DNA from: Thermohalobaculum sp039026375
GTDB taxonomy: Bacteria; Pseudomonadota; Alphaproteobacteria; Rhodobacterales; Rhodobacteraceae
Assembly (NCBI GenBank): GCA_039026375.1
Contig: JBCCML010000003.1
Location: 62,001-126,000, forward strand
Direction of reading: 5' to 3'
DNA length: 64,000 nucleotides
Both the position numbers and the translations under genes were made by a program. The notes below the pieces were generated by a model. That model was given only the letters and a program-made list of their open reading frames with translations. It ran no database searches and was not told where the DNA came from. Below are positions 25,426 through 33,799 of this stretch, piece after piece (the first letter of the stretch is position 1; each line of letters starts with the position of its first letter).

Positions 25426-25448
25426 TCCGCAGCAGCGTCTTTGCTTTG

Positions 25449-25643
25449 GTGACTGGATTGAGCTGCGCCATTTGCGCACCCATGACCGCAACCGAGAGCG
25501 ACACCTTTGCAGGTGCCGCGGCCTGGCCGCTGTGTTGGCAAACAGGCGAGCAAGTGCTCGAACTCTATGAGGGGCTGGCCAGCTTCACTCGGCTTAGGCG
25601 CGAAGCAGAAGTCCTGGGCAAATGCGTGATCCAAGTGGAATGA
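25449..25643 (+). CDS. Possible small protein of about 64 residues
   Basis: An open frame 24 bases after the methyltransferase runs from GTG 25449 (or ATG 25482) to TGA 25641-25643. It reads like a short hydrophobic lead with cysteines (LSCAICAP) followed by AAAWPLCWQTGEQVLELYEG and an end in GKCVIQVE. The hydrophobic start could be an export signal. There is no clear ribosome-binding site and no recognised family, so this may not be a real gene. Confidence 0.3.
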   Translation: MTGLSCAICAPMTATESDTFAGAAAWPLCWQTGEQVLELYEGLASFTRLRREAEVLGKCVIQVE

Positions 25644-26195
25644 CCGCGCGGGTCAAGACCAATTGAATCGGCGCGACAGAATGGGTCTGTGAACAGATAC
25701 GTTTCTGGCACGCTGCGAAACGCGGGGTGAAGAAAGCGGGATCGCCGCCGCAGAGGTCTTCCAAGTCACCAGGACCGTGGGCAACATCGTATCAGGTCAG
25801 TTGAACACACTGTTCAGGACTCCGATCGTAGAGGATCACGACTTAGCAGGGCGCGCGGCAATGATACGCCGTTCGAGGGGCGGGGTCGGACATCCTGGCC
25901 CGGCGGCGAAGGGGTGGCCTCGTTCTTCGGCAGGGATGTGGGATGGTGAGTGTCGGGTGACCTCCATCAACGGTCGCACGGCACGGGGCATTTCGAACAG
26001 TCTACTGACTAGCCCGCGCCTGCAGCCCCCCACCCAAATCCACCTTCCCCCAAGTCGACCTGCGCCCGACACATTTGGCATACGCAAGTCATACGTAAGT
26101 CATACGCAAAACATACACCCCTGCAGACAGCGCCAATGGCTTGCGGGTCGCCTGGGTTCTTGCGTCTGGAAAGGTTAGAAAGCTGGCTGAAAGTC
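25644..26195. other. Gene-poor stretch beside tRNA-Thr
   Basis: About 550 bases with no convincing gene on either strand. The longest frames have unlike codon use and no recognisable motif. The only structure seen is a set of 11-bp direct repeats at 26079-26117. No integrase fragment or second copy of the tRNA 3' end was found, although tRNA flanks are common integration sites. Confidence 0.6.
26079..26117. repeat. Three and a half 11-bp direct repeats
   Basis: CATACGCAAGT (26079-26089), CATACGTAAGT (26090-26100) and CATACGCAAAA (26101-26111) are followed by the partial unit CATACA. The 11-base period is close to one DNA helix turn, so equal faces of each unit line up. This is the arrangement expected of a cooperative protein-binding site, but no regulator can be named. 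Confidence 0.7.
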
Positions 26196-26271
26196 TGGTG
26201 CCGGTGAAGGGACTCGAACCCCCGACCCCATCATTACGAATGACGTGCTCTACCAGCTGAGCTACACCGGC
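26196..26271 (-). tRNA. tRNA-Thr (anticodon CGT)
   Basis: Read on the minus strand, the acceptor stem is GCCGGTG paired with CACCGGC. The D arm contains GCTCAGCTGGTAGAGC, the anticodon stem CGTCA/TGATG encloses loop TTCGTAA (anticodon CGT, reading ACG), and the T loop is TTCGAGT. The discriminator A and an encoded CCA follow (26196-26199). All arms pair without a break. Confidence 0.95.
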
Positions 26272-26344
26272 GGAACCAGACGGACGGCTGGTACACGAGC
26301 CGTCCGTGCCCATCAACGAAAATCCCTGATGAATTTTTGTCGTT

Positions 26345-27748
26345 TCAGGCGTTTTCGCGGCGATTGGGACTGCCGTCGGAAGACGTCCCCTCAACTGCGC
26401 CTTCGCCGTCTGCTTCGCCATCGCCTTCGACTTCCGCCGCCGGCGTTTCGGAAACGTCGGTCATCTCTTCATTCAGGCCGACCAGAAAAGGTAACATCGC
26501 CGCATGGTTGATCTCGCTGTCACTGGCGTCACCGCGTGGGGCGCCCAAAGCACGGGCAAGCCAGGCACGCACAACCTGGTCAGGCTCGCCTTCACCCCGC
26601 GCAATGGCTGCCATTACAGCGCAACTGCGGGCCGAGGGTTCCGTCTCGCGCAGATCCTCGATGGCGACACGCGCGCTCTTCCAATCTTCGGCAACCAGGG
26701 CCAATTCAGCCCGCAGGAACCGCGTCTCGTCGTGTTCCGGCCGCAGTTCAAACAGCGTCTGAAAGCGCCGACGGCGTTCGCCAGGGCTCTCATCCGGTTC
26801 AATCGACGCAAAGGCCGCTGCCAGTGCCGGATGGGGACGCACGCGCCAGGAGTCCGTCACGATTTTACTGGCCGCACGCTTGGACCCCGTTGAGATCAGG
26901 AACTCCACGGCCTTGCAGGTGGCCTCGACGTTGCTTGGATCCATCTTTGCGGCTTCCACCGCCAGCTGACGGGCATGCTCGAGTTCGCCCACCTCCTCGG
27001 CATCCTCGGCTTGCGCTAACGCCAAGGCGGCCTCGCGTTTGTCGGCCTCCAGCTTTGGAATGTGGCCAGCCCGGCGTTGATCGGTCAGCGTCTTACGCGC
27101 CGATGCCCAGTCAAACTGCTGACTCTGCAATGTGTAGAGCGTCTCTAGCGTTGCCTGATCTTTCGGCGCCAGGTCCCGGGCATGCGAAGCAAGCGTGAGC
27201 GCACGGTCAGTTTCGCCTTCTGCCAGGGCATGGCCCAACAGACCCTGAGCCCCGACGAATGCAGTGGAGTCCTCGGCCATCAGGGCCTTGTAGTAGGTCT
27301 CTGCCCGGGCTGTATCCCCGGCCATGTCGGCGACTTGGGCATTGATTAACCGGGTCAATTGCGGCCGCATAAGGCGCTGTTCTGCCAGCTTCGCTTTCTT
27401 TTGCGCGGTTTTTGCATCACCTGACGCCATCGCCACCATCGCCGTCGACAGTGCATCCAGGCCCAGTCGCTCGCGCCGACGCATGAAGAAACCGCCAAAA
27501 GGATCCTCGCCGCCAATGAACGTCCAGCGTAGCAGCTGGAAGGCAAACATCAGCAACTTCAGGACGATAGCAACGGCAAGAATCCCAAGAACAACGGCAA
27601 CCGTGGCTTCAAGCAAAGTCAGCGTGTAAATCCGGCCAGCGAAATCCAGCGTGAGCGTTCCCGGATCGTTGGCCAGAAAATTCAGCGCGAACGATCCAGA
27701 GAGGACGACGCCCAGGACGATCAGTACAAAGAGAATCCGACTAAGCAT
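26345..27748 (-). CDS. hemY: HemY-like haem biosynthesis-associated protein
   Basis: 467 residues. Two N-terminal membrane helices (about 4-24 and 42-72) enclose the HemY_N motif NDPGTLTLDFAGRIYTLTL. A long TPR-like helical domain follows (repeats such as AETYYKALMAEDSTAFVGAQ), ending in an acidic tail (PAAEVEGDGEADGEG). This is the alphaproteobacterial HemY associated with hemC/hemD and is not protoporphyrinogen oxidase; its exact role is unsettled. It lies 12 bases after the mitofilin-like gene, in one run with hemD and hemC. Confidence 0.88.
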   Translation of the reverse strand: MLSRILFVLIVLGVVLSGSFALNFLANDPGTLTLDFAGRIYTLTLLEATVAVVLGILAVAIVLKLLMFAFQLLRWTFIGGEDPFGGFFMRRRERLGLDALSTAMVAMASGDAKTAQKKAKLAEQRLMRPQLTRLINAQVADMAGDTARAETYYKALMAEDSTAFVGAQGLLGHALAEGETDRALTLASHARDLAPKDQATLETLYTLQSQQFDWASARKTLTDQRRAGHIPKLEADKREAALALAQAEDAEEVGELEHARQLAVEAAKMDPSNVEATCKAVEFLISTGSKRAASKIVTDSWRVRPHPALAAAFASIEPDESPGERRRRFQTLFELRPEHDETRFLRAELALVAEDWKSARVAIEDLRETEPSARSCAVMAAIARGEGEPDQVVRAWLARALGAPRGDASDSEINHAAMLPFLVGLNEEMTDVSETPAAEVEGDGEADGEGAVEGTSSDGSPNRRENA

Positions 27749-27760
27749 GGCGCCCTTCCA

Positions 27761-29509
27761 TCAACCTTGGTTGGTGCCGATACCGGCGGTGTAATCGCCT
27801 GCGGCGGAAATGGCCGCGGCACGGGTTTCTAAGCTATCAAGCCAATCGCCCATTGCCGATTGAACTTGATCCGACAAGCCCGATGTCTCGGTCAGCGCCA
27901 GGTCCAGCTCGCCGTCGCGCAGTGCGGCTTCGACACGGCTTAAAACGGCCTCGACAGTAGTTCCCTCTTGCGCACCCTTCGGCCTGCCAGAAGCGATAGA
28001 GCGCAGTCTGGCCGTCGCATTTCCGAACATACCGCCGTCTGATTGCTCGCGGATATCTGCCGCGACAGCGAGTTGGTATGCACCGCCAAAGCTGGCAAGC
28101 AATTCATCGGTTGTAGCTGTTCCCGTGGCGGCAACGTCGGACAGAGCCGCAGGCGCTTCGGCGCCGGACAGTTCAACAACCTTGCCTAATGACGCGGCGA
28201 ACGGCCGACCATGCTCCAGACGCGTCATCATCGTCGCCACTGCCGCGTCCAACTCGGCACGCTTGATCGCAACACCAACCTGTCCTTGGGCTTCGGCAGC
28301 GGCAGTTTCTGCGGCGGTTGCACGGGCCTCCAGCGCAGCGGCCTCAGCAGCGACGGCGTCCAAACGCGCGACGATGGCCTGAATATCTGCCTTTGTCGCG
28401 ATCTCCTCGCCCAGGGGCATCCGCGCCAGTGCCGCTTCCAGATTGGCCGTTAACGCGGTGCGCGCCGACCGCAGATCGTCCTGCGTGGCGAGTGCGACCG
28501 CGTCATCGCCAGTCAGGTAGTCAGCCGTGTTGATCTGCGCGATCAGGTCGTCGATCCGTGTTTTCAACGCAGCGTATGCGGCCGCAGCCTCGTTGGATGT
28601 GGTGCCGTCCTCCGGCCCTGGGGTGGCCGCGAGATTAACGCCCAAGGTGTTCAACTCGTCAGAAACAGCAGCCAGCTGCGCTTCAAATCCAGTCATGCGC
28701 CGCGCGAGCGAAGCCGCGTCGCGCATGGCGGACGACGCGACCCTTCCGGCCTCGGTTGCAGCCGTCGTTGCAGTGTCTGCCGCACTGGCTGCGCGGTCGG
28801 CCGCGGCACCTGCGGTCGCAACCACGCCTTCGGAAACGCCTGCGCTTTCAGCAGCTCTTGCGGCCTCCTCGGCGGCGGTTCGAGCCTCGATTGCCTCTTG
28901 CTCTGACGCTTCGACACGGGCCTGCAGCTCTGCGATGCGCGCCTCCAACGCTGCGATGATCTCAGCCGACTGATCCCCGGCCAACTGAGCCTCGATCGCT
29001 GCGAAACGATCCTCGACGTCCGAAAAACGGCTTTCCGTCACCATTTGCGCTGGCATCAGGCTTTCAGAAACTGAAAGCGGCAGCTTGGTGAGCAACCAAG
29101 GGACGAATGCAAGCATCAACGCAAAAACGACAACGGCGCCCACGACGTACTTCAATGCCGTAGACGCAAAACCGGAGCTTTGCGCGTCTTCGGTTTCCGA
29201 CTGTTGGACCACTTCTGGTTCGGCCGCTTTCTCTGGCACGTCGGGTTGATTGGGTTCAGCGGCATCAGCTTCTGCAGCCTTGGTGTCTTCTGACTCAGCG
29301 GCTTCCGCTTCCTCTGGCGTTGGTGCTTCTTCGACCCCTGGTTTATCGTCGGGGCCAGTGTCCGATGTCACTTGATCCGGTGCCTCATCGTTGGCTGAGA
29401 GGCTCTCCGAAGTCGAAGCTTGGGACCCATCGGGCTCAACAATCTCGGCATCTTCCACAGCGTCATTCGACGTCTTGTTCTTAGGGCCTTCGGTGGAAGG
29501 ATCGGACAT
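27761..29509 (-). CDS. Mitofilin-like inner-membrane protein of the hem locus
   Basis: 582 residues. The first 125 residues are acidic and low-complexity (EEAPTPEEAEAAESEDTKAA), probably cytoplasmic. One membrane helix follows (about 127-146, VVGAVVVFALMLAFVPWLL). Then comes a long alanine-rich coiled coil (about 165-440) and a C-terminal helical domain. This layout matches the alphaproteobacterial relatives of mitochondrial Mic60, which tether or bend membranes. Its place between hemD and hemY is the typical one for this family. Confidence 0.82.
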   Translation of the reverse strand: MSDPSTEGPKNKTSNDAVEDAEIVEPDGSQASTSESLSANDEAPDQVTSDTGPDDKPGVEEAPTPEEAEAAESEDTKAAEADAAEPNQPDVPEKAAEPEVVQQSETEDAQSSGFASTALKYVVGAVVVFALMLAFVPWLLTKLPLSVSESLMPAQMVTESRFSDVEDRFAAIEAQLAGDQSAEIIAALEARIAELQARVEASEQEAIEARTAAEEAARAAESAGVSEGVVATAGAAADRAASAADTATTAATEAGRVASSAMRDAASLARRMTGFEAQLAAVSDELNTLGVNLAATPGPEDGTTSNEAAAAYAALKTRIDDLIAQINTADYLTGDDAVALATQDDLRSARTALTANLEAALARMPLGEEIATKADIQAIVARLDAVAAEAAALEARATAAETAAAEAQGQVGVAIKRAELDAAVATMMTRLEHGRPFAASLGKVVELSGAEAPAALSDVAATGTATTDELLASFGGAYQLAVAADIREQSDGGMFGNATARLRSIASGRPKGAQEGTTVEAVLSRVEAALRDGELDLALTETSGLSDQVQSAMGDWLDSLETRAAAISAAGDYTAGIGTNQG

Positions 29510-29594
29510 TCGATTGCTCCTGTCGTTCCGGTGGCGCCGATTCTGAAGCTAGAGTATGGACCACAGAAGCCCAGCACAATCGGCTGGTCTGAAT

Positions 29595-30296
29595 CTATCC
29601 CGTCGATAGATCCACGAGCGCTTTCAACATGCCGGCTGAGTCTGGTTGCGGTGGAGTGATAACGCGCTGGAATCGATCATTTCGTAGCGGAACGGCAGCA
29701 TTTGTGGATATCGCTACAGCAGTTGTTTTTTTCATCTGCCACCCGGGATTCGCTGCCAAGTGCTCTGCAAACACCTCCGCATTTCGACGGGACCAAAGGC
29801 TAACCGCTCCGAATCGCCCATCAACGAGCTTGTCCTCTATGTCTTTGGGTGGCGGTCCAGACGGCTTCGCAGTGTACACAACACACTGATCCACCCGGTC
29901 TTCCCCAATCAAACTGACTAAGTCGCGGGCCACGTCCTGTCCCCTGACGTAGACAAATCGCTGGTATCTGGACGACCGTGCCAGCACAGCCAAATCGTCA
30001 ACCGTGCCGCCCGCACTCTGGACTGAGTGAAAGCCTAACCCGCGCATCAACGCTGCGGTTTCATCACCAACCGTCAGGATGGCAGCATCCCGTGGCGCAC
30101 CCAGATCCGCGATGATCCGGCCGGCATTTGCAGATGTAAGCAAGACTGTCTGGCCAATAGCTATATCGGGCAGCTCATCGACGGTTTGCGCGATTTCCAG
30201 CAGAGGCCAAATCGACGTTTCAATGTTGTGCTGCGCCAACTTAGCTGCGTGCCGACGGCTACGACTTACGGCCTGGGTCAGCAGCACCGGTCGCAT
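29595..30296 (-). CDS. hemD: Uroporphyrinogen-III synthase
   Basis: 233 residues, with the weakly conserved HemD fold: the start RPVLLTQAVSRSRRHAAKLA, then LLTSANAGRIIADLG, YVRGQDVARDLVSLI, and VSLWSRRNAEVFAEHL. It cyclises hydroxymethylbilane to uroporphyrinogen III. It begins four bases after the hemC stop. Identity rests on these motifs and on the position directly behind hemC. Confidence 0.88.
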   Translation of the reverse strand: MRPVLLTQAVSRSRRHAAKLAQHNIETSIWPLLEIAQTVDELPDIAIGQTVLLTSANAGRIIADLGAPRDAAILTVGDETAALMRGLGFHSVQSAGGTVDDLAVLARSSRYQRFVYVRGQDVARDLVSLIGEDRVDQCVVYTAKPSGPPPKDIEDKLVDGRFGAVSLWSRRNAEVFAEHLAANPGWQMKKTTAVAISTNAAVPLRNDRFQRVITPPQPDSAGMLKALVDLSTG

Positions 30297-30299
30297 GTC

Positions 30300-31235
30300 T
30301 TAGACCGCAAAGAAATCAGGCCCACCCTTGGCACGAAGCTCTGCGGCTGCGTCCGCGCCCATGGCAGCCGCATCAGATACCGGCCCTTCGCGTTCGGTGA
30401 CGTATCGTTCTGACCCGTCAGGGCGCACGATCTCCCCTTTCAGGTGCAACCGATCACCATCAAGCTTGGCCAACCCAGCGATGGGGGTCCTGCAAGAGCC
30501 ATCCAGTCCGGCAAGAAATGCGCGCTCTGCCGACAACTGAATCTCCGTGGACCCATGATTAATGGGCGCCAATAGCGACAAAACCTCCTCATCCCCTACG
30601 CGGCTCTCAATTCCTATGGCGCCCTGGGCTACGGCCGGCAGCATCTCGTCGGTTTCGATAGCCTTGTCGGCAAGGTCGTGTTGACCCAAGCGGCGCAAGC
30701 CAGCTGCTGCCAAGAAGGTCGCCTCAGCGACGCCCTCGGACAGTTTCCGAAGGCGGGTCTGCACATTCCCCCGGAACTCCACCACCTGCAGGTCCGGGCG
30801 CCGATGCAACAACTGAGCGCGGCGCCGCAGTGACGACGATCCAACCAATGCACCTTGTGGGAGATCCTGGATGCTGGCGTGACGATGGCTGATGAAGGCA
30901 TCCCGCACGTCTTCCCGCGGCAACAAACAGGTGATCGCCAACCCGTCGGGCAGTTCGGTGGGCATGTCCTTCATCGAGTGAACGGCGATGTCTAACGAAG
31001 CGTCAGCCAGACCCTCTTCGATCTCCTTGGTGAACAGTCCCTTCCCGCCAATCTCTGACAGGGCGCGGTCCTGCACGGCGTCGCCGGTTGTCTGGACGAC
31101 AACGATCTCAAAAAAATCATTGGGCAGGCTATGCGCTGCCATAAGCCGGTCCCGCGTCTCATAGGCCTGCGCCAAAGCCAACGGCGAGCCGCGGGTGCCG
31201 ATTTTCAGGGGTTGCGCGGCGGTGAGCTCTCGCAT
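30300..31235 (-). CDS. hemC: Hydroxymethylbilane synthase (porphobilinogen deaminase)
   Basis: 311 residues from ATG 31235. The start KIGTRGSPLALAQA, the substrate-binding GGKGLFTKEIEEGL and SMKDMPTELPDGL segments, and the cofactor-attachment cysteine in GSCRTPIAGLA (about residue 245) are all present. It joins four porphobilinogens into hydroxymethylbilane. An ORF extension to 31307 exists, but homologues begin near the chosen ATG. It is divergent from tsaD with 88 bases between starts. Confidence 0.95.
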   Translation of the reverse strand: MRELTAAQPLKIGTRGSPLALAQAYETRDRLMAAHSLPNDFFEIVVVQTTGDAVQDRALSEIGGKGLFTKEIEEGLADASLDIAVHSMKDMPTELPDGLAITCLLPREDVRDAFISHRHASIQDLPQGALVGSSSLRRRAQLLHRRPDLQVVEFRGNVQTRLRKLSEGVAEATFLAAAGLRRLGQHDLADKAIETDEMLPAVAQGAIGIESRVGDEEVLSLLAPINHGSTEIQLSAERAFLAGLDGSCRTPIAGLAKLDGDRLHLKGEIVRPDGSERYVTEREGPVSDAAAMGADAAAELRAKGGPDFFAV

Positions 31236-31323
31236 GTAGGTCTTTCCCGTGCTCGTCTGGCTCCTTACTAAGGGGCAGCCGCACAAGGCGCAATCTACAC
31301 GTGACACGAGGTGTCAGATTTTG

Positions 31324-32391
31324 TTGACGATTCTGGGCATCGAATCCAGTTGTGACGAAACGGCCGCAGCCGTCGTTCGCGCAGAGAGCCCGGCCGACGC
31401 GAAGATCCTGTCGAATGTGGTCTTCGGGCAAGAGACGCTCCATCGCGCCTATAACGGTGTGGTGCCAGAGATTGCCGCTCGTGCCCATGCAGAACGCATC
31501 GATCTGGCTGTGGAGCAGGCGCTTGACAACGCAGGCTTACGAGTTGGCGACTGCGATGCGGTTGCGGTCACCGCTGGTCCCGGCCTTATCGGTGGTGTTA
31601 TCTCGGGTGTCATGGCGGCGCATGGCATGGCGGCTGGTGCCGGTCTGCCCTTGATTGCCGTGAACCACTTGGAGGGCCACGCACTTACGCCCCGGCTGTC
31701 GCATGGGGTTGCCTTTCCTTACTTGCTGCTTCTGGTCTCCGGCGGCCACTGTCAATTTTTGGCCGTTGAAGATTTGGGGCGGTACCGTCGTTTAGGCGGC
31801 ACCATCGACGATGCCCCAGGAGAAGCGTTCGACAAGGTTGCAAAGATGCTGGGTCTGGGCTTTCCGGGCGGCCCAGAAGTTGAGCGTTGGGCGCGCGATG
31901 GCGATGCTGATCGATTTGCACTTCCGCGACCCCTTTTGGATCGCAAAGGCGCTGATATGAGCTTTTCTGGTCTAAAGACTGCTGTTCTGAGGGCGCGAGA
32001 TGAGCTGATATTGGCGCAGGGGGGACTTTTCCGGCGTGACGTGGCGGACCTTTGCGCGGCGTTTCAAAAGGCCGTGGCTGATGTCTTGTCTGCCAAGTCA
32101 CGTATCGCACTAGCGATGATACATACGCCGGTCTTAGCGGTTGCCGGTGGGGTGGCTGCAAACACCAGCCTAAGGTCCGAATTGGAGCAGGTGGCTTCTG
32201 ACAACCAAGTATCGCTGGTCGCACCGCCCTTGGCTCTTTGCACGGACAATGGCGCTATGATCGCCTGGGCTGGATTAGAACGGCATCAGGCTGGTCTTCC
32301 CTTCGACAGTGCTATCCCCAGACCACGCTGGCCTCTGGACCGTGACGCCGATCCCATGTTGGGGTCTGGCAAGCGAGGCGCCAAGGCATAG
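31324..32391 (+). CDS. tsaD: tRNA N6-threonylcarbamoyladenosine transferase TsaD
   Basis: 355 residues from TTG 31324 (TTG 31321 also in frame), with GAGGTG upstream; no ATG is in frame near the family start TILGIESSCDET. The metal-binding histidines are in NHLEGHALTPR, and the nucleotide-binding motifs SGGHCQFL, GEAFDKVAKMLGLGFPGGPEVE and the late VAGGVAANTSLR are intact. It adds threonylcarbamoyl to A37 of ANN-reading tRNAs together with TsaB/E. It is the first gene of a plus-strand run with the YciI and EVE genes. Confidence 0.93.
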   Translation: MTILGIESSCDETAAAVVRAESPADAKILSNVVFGQETLHRAYNGVVPEIAARAHAERIDLAVEQALDNAGLRVGDCDAVAVTAGPGLIGGVISGVMAAHGMAAGAGLPLIAVNHLEGHALTPRLSHGVAFPYLLLLVSGGHCQFLAVEDLGRYRRLGGTIDDAPGEAFDKVAKMLGLGFPGGPEVERWARDGDADRFALPRPLLDRKGADMSFSGLKTAVLRARDELILAQGGLFRRDVADLCAAFQKAVADVLSAKSRIALAMIHTPVLAVAGGVAANTSLRSELEQVASDNQVSLVAPPLALCTDNGAMIAWAGLERHQAGLPFDSAIPRPRWPLDRDADPMLGSGKRGAKA

Positions 32392-32446
32392 CCCTTGGCA
32401 CAGTTCAAATCGCGTGTCAGAGAGCGTCCGACAACGGAGGTCTCCT

Positions 32447-32722
32447 ATGCTCTACGCAATCATCTGCATCGATAAACCAGATCATCTAGAGGTCCGCAAA
32501 GCCAATCGGGACGCCCATTTGGCACACATAAAGGGGTCCAACGGCGCAATCGTACAAGCCGGACCGTTCTTGGACGCCGACGGACAGATGTGCGGATCAC
32601 TTTTGATATACGAAGCTGACGAGATCAGCGCGGCGCAAGACTGGGCCGCGGCTGATCCCTATGCGAGGGCAAGCCTATTTCAATCGGTCGAGATCCGCAG
32701 CTGGAACCGGGTGGTTGGATGA
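32447..32722 (+). CDS. YciI family protein
   Basis: 91 residues from ATG 32447, with GGAGG at 32436-32440. The start YAIICIDKPDHLEVRKANRDAHLAHI and the later AGPFLDADGQMCGS match the YciI alpha+beta barrel family; the conserved His/Asp pair is probably in RDAHLAHI. Activity is unknown for most members. It overlaps the next gene by four bases. Confidence 0.88.
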   Translation: MLYAIICIDKPDHLEVRKANRDAHLAHIKGSNGAIVQAGPFLDADGQMCGSLLIYEADEISAAQDWAAADPYARASLFQSVEIRSWNRVVG

Positions 32723-33141
32723 TGCGCTACTGGTTATTCAAATCCGAACCGAACACTTGGTCATGGGATCAACAGGTCGCGAAGGGCCACAAGGGCGAAG
32801 AATGGGACGGCGTTCGCAACTACCAAGCACGCAACAACATGCGTGAGATGAAGCTAGGCGATCTGGGTTTCTTCTACCATTCGGTCAACGAAAAGCAGAT
32901 CGTTGGTATTGTCGAGGTGTGTGCCGAGATCCACCCCGACAGCACGACTGACGACGCTCGTTGGGAATGTGTAGATATCAAAGCGGTTGCACCGATCCCA
33001 ACGCCCGTCAGCCTCGCTGAGATCAAGGCAGAGGAGCGCTTGGCCGACTTTGCCTTGGTCAAGCAATCACGCCTTTCTGTGGTCCCGGTATCAGCAGACG
33101 AATGGACGCTCATCTGCAAGATGGGTGGATACGCGCCATAG
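32719..33141 (+). CDS. EVE domain protein
   Basis: 140 residues, starting ATGATG in overlap with the YciI stop. The YWLFKSEPNTWSWDQQ opening, WDGVRNYQARNNMREM and FYHSVNEKQIVGIVEV are the standard EVE features. EVE domains form a PUA-like pocket for modified bases in RNA or DNA. The pocket aromatic residues (W in the opening motif, F and Y in FYHS) are kept. Its genomic link with TsaD and YciI is common in alphaproteobacteria. Confidence 0.92.
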   Translation: MMRYWLFKSEPNTWSWDQQVAKGHKGEEWDGVRNYQARNNMREMKLGDLGFFYHSVNEKQIVGIVEVCAEIHPDSTTDDARWECVDIKAVAPIPTPVSLAEIKAEERLADFALVKQSRLSVVPVSADEWTLICKMGGYAP

Positions 33142-33170
33142 TCTGCGGCTCAAATCCGCGGTGTTCGGCG

Positions 33171-33241
33171 CGCGCCCGCTCGGGTGGGTGGGTAGGTACG
33201 ATGGTCACATCGGCGAGATCTCGTCTGGGAGAGCGGGCGCG
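33171..33241. terminator. Long inverted repeat between convergent EVE and RidA genes
   Basis: An 11-bp perfect pair (CGCGCCCGCTC at 33171-33181 and GAGCGGGCGCG at 33231-33241) separated by 49 bases lies between the two convergent genes. It could act as a bidirectional stop, but neither arm has a strong T-run next to it. Confidence 0.35.
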
Positions 33242-33244
33242 CCT

Positions 33245-33736
33245 TTAGAGAAGCTCAAACACGCCCTCCACTTCGCAGATCGCCCCCAATGGCAAGCTCG
33301 ACGATCCGACCGCCGCCCTGGCATGCTGGCCTGCATTCCCGAACGCAGTCGCCATTAACTCCGATGCTCCGTTAATCACCATCGGATGCTGACGAAAACT
33401 ACCGTCCGAACTGACAAACCCGGTCAGCTTGACCACACGCGCGACACTATCAAGATCGCCAGCAGCCGATTTCACGTGCGCAAGTACGTTCAGCGCACAC
33501 ATCTGCGCGGCAGCCTTGGCATAGGCGAGGTTCGATCCGGCCGGCGGCGCGCCATCAGCATGATCGGCAGACGTTAGCGTACCGGTGGCCAAACCATCAG
33601 GCCCCATGGGCAGTTGGCCTGAGACAAACAAAAGATTTCCGGTTCTCACCCAAGGGACATATGCCGCCAAGGGTGCCACCGCCTCTGGCAGGCTTAAGCC
33701 TGTATCCGCCAGTCTCTTTTCCACTTCGCCCACCAT
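33245..33736 (-). CDS. RidA family protein
   Basis: 163 residues from ATG 33736, chosen because GGGAGGG lies five bases upstream. The sequence has VRTGNLLFVSGQLPMGPDG and a conserved VKLTGFVSS region near residue 105, as in the longer RidA subgroup. The canonical RidA arginine near the C-terminus is not obvious: the tail reads HARAAVGSSSLPLGAICEVEG, where R precedes AAVG as in many active members. It probably handles reactive enamines/imines. It may share a transcript with rsmI. Confidence 0.85.
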   Translation of the reverse strand: MVGEVEKRLADTGLSLPEAVAPLAAYVPWVRTGNLLFVSGQLPMGPDGLATGTLTSADHADGAPPAGSNLAYAKAAAQMCALNVLAHVKSAAGDLDSVARVVKLTGFVSSDGSFRQHPMVINGASELMATAFGNAGQHARAAVGSSSLPLGAICEVEGVFELL

Positions 33737-33799
33737 CGGACCCTCCCTTTTCTGCATTGATCGACTATTGCCAGCATTCGTTTCAGAGACAATCCCAGC

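Noticed and set aside
25644..26271. Integrated element at tRNA-Thr
   Set aside because: No integrase, no phage or plasmid gene and no duplicated tRNA 3' end were found beside the tRNA.
26345..27748. Protoporphyrinogen oxidase (the other use of the name HemY)
   Set aside because: There is no FAD-binding Rossmann motif; the protein has two N-terminal helices and TPR-like repeats.
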